Assembly: GCA_947427325.1 (NCBI GenBank) | Contig: CANEHP010000101.1 | Coordinates: 1-8,299, forward strand | Length of the DNA: 8,299 nucleotides | Source of the DNA: an uncultured Clostridia bacterium | Lineage (GTDB): Bacteria > Bacillota > Clostridia > Oscillospirales > Ruminococcaceae | Direction: 5' to 3' | In this document: one piece after another, positions 1-4,969 of the stretch | How positions within the stretch are numbered: the first letter of the stretch is position 1 | Layout of the letters: the number at the start of each line of letters is the position of its first letter | Translations under genes and position numbers: made by a program | The notes under the pieces: model-generated | The model's input: only the letters and a program-made list of their open reading frames with translations | Told to the model about the DNA's origin: nothing | Database searches by the model: none

Positions 1-53
1 CTCGACAAAATTTGCTCGAAAATCCGCACACCATTCCTATGAGAACAAGTTCT
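1..53. repeat. Right end of a dispersed inverted-repeat element, truncated by the window edge (copy A)
   Basis: Positions 4-53 align with the right end of the full element at 1482-1531. GACAAAATTTGC matches GGCAAAATTTGC, followed by CGAAAA in both, and the end GAACAAGTTCT matches GAACACGCTCT (9 of 11). Its outermost bases 37-53 are identical to the reverse complement of the left end of the small element at 3141-3157. The repeat end overlaps the tcdA stop codon: the AG of TAG is the first two bases of the repeat read on the minus strand. The rest of the element lies to the left of the window, so its size is unknown. No coding function is visible. Confidence 0.7.
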
Positions 54-732
54 AACCGTTGATCAAATCTCTAACCGCTTCACCGCAGATCATCAGCCCC
101 GCAACCGAAGGCACAAAGCTTACGCTTGCGGGAGGATGGCAGTTTACGGCAGGCGGCTCTTCGGAATAAAGCACCTTCAGGCTGTCAACGCCCAGCTTTC
201 TTAAATCATGGCGCATAACTCTTGCCAAGGGACACTTTGAGGTTTTATAAATATCGGTGATAACCAGCTTTGACGGATCTAACTTGTTACCCGTGCCCAT
301 GGAGCTTATAACGGGAACATTAAGCTGTCTGCACCTCATAATAATTGCTTTTTTTCCCTTAACATCGTCAATGGCGTCAACCGCATAATCGCATTTTCCA
401 AGGGGAAGCTCCTCTATATTATCAGAATTTACAAACATTTTTCTTGAATCGATTTTGCACTTAGGGTTTATATCCGTACAGCGGATTTTTGCAAGCTCCG
501 ATTTGTCCCGACCTATTGTGCTTTGCAGGGCGTACAGCTGGCGGTTGATATTGGAGGGGGAAATCACGTCGCCGTCAACAAGGAGCAGAGAGCCTATTCC
601 CGCCCTTACCAGACCCTCGGTGACGTAAGAGCCTACTCCGCCTAATCCGAACACCGCCACGGTACTGTTTTTCAGCTTGTTTACGGCTTCCTCCCCTAAA
701 AGCGAGCGGGTTCGGGAAAACATATCTTCCAT
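52..732 (-). CDS. tcdA: tRNA threonylcarbamoyladenosine dehydratase (TcdA/CsdL, E1-like ThiF/MoeB fold)
   Basis: Cytoplasmic ATP-dependent enzyme of the E1-like superfamily. By family knowledge it cyclises N6-threonylcarbamoyladenosine at tRNA position 37 to ct6A. The 226-residue product shows the nucleotide-binding glycine motif GLGGVGS (29-35), the acidic D53 after the second strand, the NRQ signature (63-65), the DKSELAK segment around K77 and the DAIDD motif (119-123) that lines the adenylation site. The order and spacing match E. coli TcdA, and the KTSKCPLARVMR segment (163-174) corresponds to its KTIQDPLAAKLR region, which argues against ThiF or MoeB. The product is somewhat shorter than the E. 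coli protein (about 268 residues). ATG at 732 is preferred because AAAGGAG lies just upstream; an alternative ATG follows three codons later. The start overlaps the ykgJ-like stop by one base (TAATG), implying coupled translation. The TAG stop is formed partly by a repeat element. Confidence 0.93.
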   Translation of the reverse strand: MEDMFSRTRSLLGEEAVNKLKNSTVAVFGLGGVGSYVTEGLVRAGIGSLLLVDGDVISPSNINRQLYALQSTIGRDKSELAKIRCTDINPKCKIDSRKMFVNSDNIEELPLGKCDYAVDAIDDVKGKKAIIMRCRQLNVPVISSMGTGNKLDPSKLVITDIYKTSKCPLARVMRHDLRKLGVDSLKVLYSEEPPAVNCHPPASVSFVPSVAGLMICGEAVRDLING

Positions 733-1214
733 TACCTCTCCTTTACCGCAAAAACAGGGTAGCCATCTTCATAATTCTTTACCATTTCGGGATTTCTTTC
801 CGCCTCTTCAAATATTTTCGGAGCAATTTTTGCCGCAAACTCGGAAATCCTGTTTACAGGCAAAGAAGAAACGGACTCGCAAACAGGGGAAAGGGTAAGC
901 AAAAGCAAATTCCCCTTTTTCATTACTCTGAAAGGCCATATGCGGCAGTCGTAGGGCTTTTCCTCGCCCAAAGCACAGCCCTTTTCGGTCAAAAGGGGGC
1001 AGGTGCATAAGCCCTTTTTGTCAAATTCGGCGTCAATAACCTTACAGCCTGCGTTTTCATGGGTCTTTTTCAGCTTTATTTCAGGATAATCCTTTTCAAG
1101 CCTTGCCGCAAGGTCGGATGTTATCAAGGGCATTTCCCAAACGTCCGTTTTGTCGAAAACGCAGCATACCCTGCAATTAGCACATTCCTTTCGGGAAAGA
1201 ATTTCTGTAAGCAT
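732..1214 (-). CDS. YkgJ-like cysteine-cluster protein (putative zinc/iron-binding)
   Basis: Small cytoplasmic protein (160 residues) of the YkgJ family, often annotated as zinc- or iron-chelating; the biochemical role is not established. The diagnostic N-terminal cluster CANCRVCC gives Cys 11, 14, 17 and 18. Further cysteines are at 57, 70, 72, 80, 90 and 112; the CxC...GC...YDCRIWPF arrangement (70-95) is typical of the family and would complete a metal site. No signal peptide or membrane segment is present. The start at 1214 has AGGAG eight bases upstream. It is co-transcribed with tcdA, overlapping it by one base, so a link to tRNA modification or sulfur/iron chemistry is possible but only inferred from position. 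Its promoter is not obvious; transcription may come from upstream through the repeat element at 1287-1531. Confidence 0.85.
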   Translation of the reverse strand: MLTEILSRKECANCRVCCVFDKTDVWEMPLITSDLAARLEKDYPEIKLKKTHENAGCKVIDAEFDKKGLCTCPLLTEKGCALGEEKPYDCRIWPFRVMKKGNLLLLTLSPVCESVSSLPVNRISEFAAKIAPKIFEEAERNPEMVKNYEDGYPVFAVKER

Positions 1215-1266
1215 TTTATAATCTCCTGTTTTGTTTAAGCGATCCGCCTAAGGGACTTTTTATAAA

Positions 1267-1283
1267 TCGGCGCCCCCTGCCGA
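1267..1283 (-). other. Short GC-rich hairpin upstream of the ykgJ-like gene (weak terminator or leader hairpin)
   Basis: On the plus strand TCGGC (1267-1271) and GCCGA (1279-1283) form a five-base stem with a seven-base loop. Read on the minus strand it is followed by TTTATAAAAAG, so it could act as a weak terminator for ppa-maf read-through or as part of the ykgJ leader. The stem is short and the T tract is interrupted, so the functional call is weak. Confidence 0.25.
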
Positions 1284-1286
1284 ATT

Positions 1287-1531
1287 AGAGCGTGTTCATA
1301 TAAAATCAGTATGCAGATTTTCGTGCATATTTTCGTGCATAATTTTGTTGCCTGCAAGGCAAAATTTTGCAGGAATATGGTCATATTTCAAAAAATTTTA
1401 ACACACGATGTGTTCAGTCATTTGCCCAAAGCCGACGCAAGGAGGCGTCGGCATCAAAGCAAATGACGAAACGAAGCAGGTGGCAAAATTTGCCGAAAAG
1501 ATGCATGCTGAGCTTTGTGTGAACACGCTCT
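1287..1531. repeat. MITE-like 245-bp element with terminal inverted repeats and nested hairpins (copy B)
   Basis: This element accounts for most of the gene-free stretch 1215-1531. Its ends AGAGCGTGTTCA (1287-1298) and TGAACACGCTCT (1520-1531) are a perfect 12-base inverted repeat, extending imperfectly to about 36 bases (1288-1323 against 1494-1530, 30 matches, one gap). Internal structure: an exact 12-base tandem duplication TTTTCGTGCATA (1318-1341); hairpins at 1351-1373 (CCTGCAA/TTGCAGG), 1374-1387 (AATATG/CATATT) and 1400-1414 (AACACA/TGTGTT); a nested stem with outer arms 1417-1425/1459-1467 and inner arms 1431-1438/1445-1452; and a palindrome GGCAAAATTTGCC (1482-1494). No transposase is encoded, so if mobile it would depend on another element. 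No convincing target-site duplication is visible. The right end abuts the maf stop codon (1532-1534). Confidence 0.75.
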
Positions 1532-2092
1532 CTATTTGTCGAAGCTTTGCAGCTCTCTGTAGAGGCGGCTTATCGGAAGCCCCATTACATTATAATAATC
1601 GCCCTTTATTCCCTTGATAAAAAGAGAGCCTTTGCCCTGTATTCCGTAAGCTCCCGCCTTATCCATAGGCTCGCCGCTTTGTACATACAAATCAATTTCA
1701 TTTTTTGTAAGGGGATAAAATTCCACATCCGTCCGTACTGCAAAGGAACGCCTTGCCTTGCCGTTCCGGGCTATAACCACCGCCGTGATTACCTGATGAG
1801 TATTCCCCGAAAGAGCTTTTAGCATTCCTTTTGCTTCATCGGAATCCTTTGGCTTACCCAAAGGCGCATTGCCGCAAAACACCATAGTGTCCGCACCGAT
1901 AACAAGGTCATCGGCATGGTTTTCGGAAACCTCCTCCGCCTTTTGCCGAGCAACATAAATAACCGCCTTGTCTGCGGGCAGCGTCATATCCAATTTTTCC
2001 TCATTTACAGCGGGAATAACCGTAAATTTTTTTGTTATATATGACAGCAGCTCTCTGCGGCGGGGCGACGCACTGGCAAGTATAAGGCTCAT
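1532..2092 (-). CDS. maf: Maf-family nucleoside triphosphate pyrophosphatase
   Basis: Cytoplasmic house-cleaning enzyme that hydrolyses non-canonical or excess (d)NTPs to the monophosphate and pyrophosphate; Maf proteins are also linked to septum arrest. The 186-residue length is normal. Visible motifs: the N-terminal LASASPRRRELL (5-16) with the substrate-binding SxxR, GADT (66-69) with catalytic D68, LGKP (78-81), SGxxHxVxTAV (95-104), and the C-terminal block from GEPMDKAGAYGIQG to GDYYNVMGLPI. This pattern suits the dTTP/UTP-type (YhdE-like) branch, though substrate cannot be fixed from sequence alone. ATG at 2092 overlaps the ppa stop as ATGA, so translation is probably coupled. The family chemistry yields pyrophosphate, which the upstream gene product hydrolyses. 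The TAG stop is followed at once by the terminal repeat of the 1287-1531 element. Confidence 0.95.
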   Translation of the reverse strand: MSLILASASPRRRELLSYITKKFTVIPAVNEEKLDMTLPADKAVIYVARQKAEEVSENHADDLVIGADTMVFCGNAPLGKPKDSDEAKGMLKALSGNTHQVITAVVIARNGKARRSFAVRTDVEFYPLTKNEIDLYVQSGEPMDKAGAYGIQGKGSLFIKGIKGDYYNVMGLPISRLYRELQSFDK

Positions 2093-2652
2093 TTCTTTTT
2101 AGTTCCTTTTTCCGTGCGGTAATCATCGCCAAATTTCCTTTGGTAGTTTTCAATGCACTGTCCGATAATTTCAACGGCAGCCTTTTGCCCCATAACCTCG
2201 TTTACGGCGGTACGCTTGTTTTCAAGCTGCTTGTACACGGTAAAAAAATGCTGCATTTCTTGAAATATATGCTGTGGCAGGGCTTCTATGCTTCTGTAGG
2301 AATTAAAGGTGGGATCCTCAAAAGGTATGGCAATGATTTTTTCGTCGTTTTTCCCGTTATCCACCATAGTGATTACTCCGATAGGATAACATTGCACCAA
2401 AACCATTGGGCTGATAGGCTCGTTACAAAGTACAAGAACATCAAGAGGGTCGCCGTCGTCCGCCAGGGTTTTGGGTATAAAGCCGTAGTTTGCGGGATAA
2501 TGGGTTGAGGTGTACAAAATGCGGTCAAGAATCAGTATGCCGCTTTCCTTGTCCAGCTCGTACTTATTTTTACTTCCCTTGGATATTTCTATTATTGCAA
2601 GAAAGTCTTGAGGGGAAATGCGCTTCGGATTAATATCATGCCATACGTTCAT
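2089..2652 (-). CDS. ppa: Inorganic pyrophosphatase, family I (soluble, Mg-dependent)
   Basis: Hydrolyses pyrophosphate to two phosphates in the cytoplasm, pulling biosynthetic reactions forward. The 187-residue product carries the family I active-site set in the expected order when aligned by eye with E. coli PPase: E22, K30, Y31 and E32 (KYELDK), R44, Y52, Y56 (YPANYGFIP), the metal-binding signature DGDPLD with D66, D68 and D71, then D98, D103, K105, and Y140-K141. The C-terminus is lysine-rich. It is family I, not the DHH-type family II common in many Firmicutes. The start at 2652 has AAAAGGAG seven bases upstream. A strong promoter candidate lies about 195 bases upstream (2855-2883), leaving a long leader. 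It overlaps maf by four bases. Confidence 0.95.
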   Translation of the reverse strand: MNVWHDINPKRISPQDFLAIIEISKGSKNKYELDKESGILILDRILYTSTHYPANYGFIPKTLADDGDPLDVLVLCNEPISPMVLVQCYPIGVITMVDNGKNDEKIIAIPFEDPTFNSYRSIEALPQHIFQEMQHFFTVYKQLENKRTAVNEVMGQKAAVEIIGQCIENYQRKFGDDYRTEKGTKKK

Positions 2653-2848
2653 AAGGTTACTCCTTTTAGGACAAAATGCCCCGTTATACTCCTTTTCGTT
2701 CTGATTTCAGGCAAAAACACGGATAAAGCGGCAGGCGGGGAGTTTATAATAATGAAAGTGCATTTACAGGCGCATTCGGATATCGGGAAAAGGCTAAAAA
2801 GGCAGAGACTCCCGTCTAAGGGATTTGTTCGTGTTTTTATCGGAATTT
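2653..2848 (-). other. Long 5' leader of ppa-maf with possible long-range stem and duplicated Shine-Dalgarno
   Basis: If transcription starts about seven bases after the promoter at 2855-2883, the leader is about 195 nt. It contains a perfect 9-base inverted repeat, AAAAACACG at 2713-2721 and CGTGTTTTT at 2830-2838, which would close a domain of about 125 nt. The ten-base sequence AAAAGGAGTA (minus strand) occurs twice, at 2658-2667 (the true RBS) and at 2687-2696. No sensible open frame follows the upstream copy. I do not recognise a known riboswitch class. Confidence 0.35.
2658..2667 (-). promoter_or_regulatory. Ribosome binding site of ppa
   Basis: Minus strand AAAAGGAGTA, with GGAG seven bases before the ATG at 2652. 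It fixes the ppa start. An identical copy 29 bases upstream (2687-2696) has no start codon at a usable distance. Confidence 0.8.
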
Positions 2849-2854
2849 AGTTTT

Positions 2855-2883
2855 ATTGTAGCATAATTCGGAGGATATTTCAA
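2855..2883 (-). promoter_or_regulatory. SigA-type promoter for ppa-maf
   Basis: On the minus strand, TTGAAA (2883-2878) is followed after exactly 17 bases by TACAAT (2860-2855). The -10 is preceded by TG plus one base, an extended -10. Expected start of transcription is near 2848. It is the best promoter match found in the window and sits between the ABC operon terminator and ppa. Confidence 0.7.
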
Positions 2884-2908
2884 CAGTTTTTTGTCGGCGG
2901 GTTCTTTT

Positions 2909-3043
2909 TTATACTTTTTGCTCAAAGCATTTCATCAAGTTTTCGTTACTCTCGCACAAATATCCGCAAAGGGTAAGCGAATCGGTAATCAGTTCCGCCG
3001 TATGTTCATACTTCCACGGATTTTCCCGATTTTTCGGGTAATG
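2909..3043 (-). pseudogene. Possible gene remnant: 44-codon open stretch without a start codon
   Basis: Between in-frame stops at 3044-3046 and 2909-2911 the minus strand reads 44 sense codons with protein-like composition, including KYEHTAELITDSLTLC and CESNENLMKCFEQKV, and a natural-looking charged C-terminus. No ATG, GTG or TTG sits near its N-terminal end; the first ATG falls late in the frame. It may be the tail of a gene whose front was lost, or chance. No family is recognised. It ends just upstream of the ppa promoter. Confidence 0.25.
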
Positions 3044-3054
3044 TTAGTCTGTCA

Positions 3055-3108
3055 AAAATACAATAACAAAACAAGGCAAGCACATTATAATGCTGTACTT
3101 GCCTTGTT
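3055..3108 (-). terminator. Rho-independent terminator of the ABC transporter operon
   Basis: The arms AACAAGGCAAG (3070-3080) and CTTGCCTTGTT (3098-3108) pair perfectly over 11 bases, with further pairing inside around CATTATAATG. Read on the minus strand the stem is followed by TTTTGTTATTGTATTTTTG, a T-rich tract. It lies about 75 bases past the permease 2 stop codon and is the first convincing terminator after the three-gene operon. The other direction lacks a comparable T run. Confidence 0.8.
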
Positions 3109-3140
3109 ATTTAACAAATTCTCCCGATCCCTAAGCCTTA

Positions 3141-3186
3141 AGAACTTGTTCTCATAGAAATTGACACGCATCTGAGAACAAGTTCT
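3141..3186. repeat. 46-bp inverted-repeat mini-element (copy C)
   Basis: AGAACTTGTTCTCA (3141-3154) and TGAGAACAAGTTCT (3173-3186) are a perfect 14-base inverted repeat around an 18-base loop. The left 17 bases are identical, in reverse complement, to bases 37-53 of the window, and the end resembles AGAGCGTGTTC of the 245-bp element (9 of 11). It looks like a minimal derivative of the same family with only the two ends left. The right end supplies the AG of the permease 2 stop codon. It can form a hairpin in the mRNA just before the operon terminator. Confidence 0.7.
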
Positions 3187-4969
3187 AATAGCTGCGGTGC
3201 TCCACGCTCAGACTCTCGTAATCCACAAAATAAACTCCGTCATCGTCGGCATAAAACGCACGGTCATCATAAGAGATTTCACTGTCCCCGATAACGGCAA
3301 CCGTTGTGCCGCTGTCTGTGGTGAACACAACTTTATTATCGCTTGCATAACAAAAAGAATTTACCTTCGTATCCGAAATTTTTCTTGTACCCTCCGGCGT
3401 AATCAAATACGGACATTTATCCTCTTTGCCGGACACGGCTATTGCGCCGTCCCCCACAACATATGATCTTATCGGAAAATCACAGACTATCGTATCGTCG
3501 CTGTTAAAATAAAGGATGCCTTCGTCTTCGTGCGTGTAATATATTCCTTCATCCGTAACGGTCATATCGCCTCGTTTGATTCCCTCAAGCAGCTTTGTCT
3601 TTTTTCCGCTTGACGTGTCGATACATAAAATATGATCGCTTCTGCCAAAGTACAGCTTGTTGTCGGCAAATGTAAAATTGGTGCTCGGATCCGTAATTTC
3701 CGGGTCGGTCAGAAGCCAGGCGGGAATATTTATAATGTCGTTAAGTCCCATCATACCGTCAATATCGGATTCCTTGCCAAATACATAAATCAATTTTTCG
3801 GAAAGGTCGTCAAGGTTTACAGCTTTTACGTAAATTGACTGAGTGTGGTAATCGGGATTTATATGCTCCGTAACTATTGCATAATTTCCGTATATTTGAT
3901 GAACGTTCCTTTCCGTAAACGGGGTTGGGTTTATGGAAAATATCTCGTCTCTTTCCTTGCTGTATACGTTCTCGGAACTGGCTTCCACCAGAATATAGTC
4001 GCTTCCGTTCTCCTTGGGCAATGTGCTGCTGCACCCCGAAAAAAGCATTAAAGCAACAAGAGGTAAAACAAGCGCTTTTCTTTTTTTGATCTTCGGAAAT
4101 TTCAGCCCGTTGCCCGAAAAAATCAGAATAGAAAAATAAATTGCGGCAGCGGTAATCAGCAGCGCCAAAATCACATTTAAAATGATCTCGCTTTGACTCA
4201 GCGCCTTAAAATTATACACGGGATTTTCGGAATCTGCCGTTGCATCGTCAATACGCGATCCATAAAACATTTGTTCTCCCTGCAAAAACGATATGGGAAA
4301 AGGAAGTCTCAGTCTGGTTTCGGTATCGTCGAAAATATAAAGAGGGATAAGTATTATCGAAAAGCACACTCCAAGGCAGTTTACCGAATTTCTTATAACC
4401 ACCGCCGCAAGAATACACAAACTGCAAAACAGCAAATATCCCACAATATGAAGCAGTATGGAAATAAAACAGGTCTGCGCCCCGGTCAGCTCAAACTCCG
4501 TTGTCAGATAGAAGCTGCCGCATTCAGCCAGCGGCCAATCGTCAAAGGAAAGAGTTATGCCGTATATCAGTATCCGAAGAAGATCCGCTATAACGGCGCC
4601 GGACAAAACAAATCCCATGTTGAGCATAACCTTTTTCGCCGCAAGCCCGGCTCTTCCGTTTGCCGAAGTCAGATTGTAAATCTGCATATTGAATTTGTAC
4701 TCGTTTACCCATATTTTTAAGGTCGCAACACAGGTAAATATCAATAACGCCCAGTTCAGCGAGCTGCTGTCCAAAATCATATGCCATGCCGAACGATATT
4801 TAGCAAAAAAAATCATATCAAGAAGAGAATCACTGAAGACTCTGTCGCCGATATCCACCGGTTTGACCGATGCTGATAACGCATATAAGGCGTCCACAGC
4901 TATTACGGCAATAAGCAGCAAAGCAAGACGGTTTTTTATCAGCTGTTTTTTCAGTTCCTGTCTAAACAT
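3185..4969 (-). CDS. ABC-2 type permease fused to a lipoprotein-like extracellular propeller domain
   Basis: Membrane subunit of an ABC-2 exporter, 594 residues, unusually long. The first 290 residues form six predicted membrane segments (about 14-32, 69-88, 115-140, 164-192, 198-213, 261-285), with a cytosolic loop LTSANGRAGLAAKK (100-113) typical of this permease type. Then comes a basic stretch KIKKRK (293-298), a hydrophobic run and a lipobox LFSGC with Cys313: a complete lipoprotein signal inside the protein. Residues 314-594 hold repeats spaced about 33-37 residues (DNKLYF, DEGIYY, GDGAIAV, DNKVVF, DDGVYF) that suggest a beta-propeller, similar in style to DUF5050 domains. Topology (N-in, six segments, basic loop inside) puts this domain outside the cell. 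The start overlaps permease 1 by eight bases, with GGGGTG as RBS. The substrate is unknown. It could be a true fusion, or a precursor cleaved at Cys313. Confidence 0.8.
   Translation of the reverse strand: MFRQELKKQLIKNRLALLLIAVIAVDALYALSASVKPVDIGDRVFSDSLLDMIFFAKYRSAWHMILDSSSLNWALLIFTCVATLKIWVNEYKFNMQIYNLTSANGRAGLAAKKVMLNMGFVLSGAVIADLLRILIYGITLSFDDWPLAECGSFYLTTEFELTGAQTCFISILLHIVGYLLFCSLCILAAVVIRNSVNCLGVCFSIILIPLYIFDDTETRLRLPFPISFLQGEQMFYGSRIDDATADSENPVYNFKALSQSEIILNVILALLITAAAIYFSILIFSGNGLKFPKIKKRKALVLPLVALMLFSGCSSTLPKENGSDYILVEASSENVYSKERDEIFSINPTPFTERNVHQIYGNYAIVTEHINPDYHTQSIYVKAVNLDDLSEKLIYVFGKESDIDGMMGLNDIINIPAWLLTDPEITDPSTNFTFADNKLYFGRSDHILCIDTSSGKKTKLLEGIKRGDMTVTDEGIYYTHEDEGILYFNSDDTIVCDFPIRSYVVGDGAIAVSGKEDKCPYLITPEGTRKISDTKVNSFCYASDNKVVFTTDSGTTVAVIGDSEISYDDRAFYADDDGVYFVDYESLSVEHRSY
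4031..4080 (-). other. Internal lipoprotein signal (segment and lipobox) within permease 2
   Basis: This span codes for residues 297-313: the end of the basic run, the hydrophobic ALVLPLVALMLF and the lipobox LFSGC, with the Cys codon TGC at 4033-4031. A run of seven A (minus strand, 4087-4081) lies just upstream. I see no Shine-Dalgarno plus start codon that would allow independent translation of the lipoprotein part; the nearest ATG (Met308) lies inside the hydrophobic core. Confidence 0.6.

Noticed and set aside
677..898. Plus-strand frame of 73 codons over the tcdA/ykgJ-like junction
   Set aside because: It is antisense to both conserved genes, with low-complexity basic composition and no ribosome binding site.
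1283..1536. Target-site duplication around the 245-bp element
   Set aside because: The left flank (AATT) and right flank (CTAT) do not match at any reasonable element boundary, and the mini-element flanks are also inconclusive.
1408..1617. Plus-strand frame of 69 codons starting inside the 245-bp element
   Set aside because: It crosses from the repeat into the antisense of the maf 3' end, has no ribosome binding site, and its codons follow the hairpin arms. It could at most be a decayed transposon remnant.
2740..2775. TATTAT-like -10 box in the ppa leader as an alternative promoter
   Set aside because: No acceptable -35 lies at 16-18 bases, and the promoter at 2855-2883 is much better.
2891..3157. 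Plus-strand frame of 88 codons in the ABC-ppa gap
   Set aside because: It runs through the terminator hairpin and into the mini-element, lacks a ribosome binding site and has shadow-like composition.
4024..4048. Independent translation start for the lipoprotein part at Met308
   Set aside because: No Shine-Dalgarno precedes it, and starting there would remove the basic and hydrophobic parts of the signal.
4193..4720. Plus-strand frame of 175 codons opposite permease 2
   Set aside because: It lies entirely antisense to well-supported membrane-segment codons and is Arg/Lys/Gln/Tyr-rich, as expected for such a shadow.
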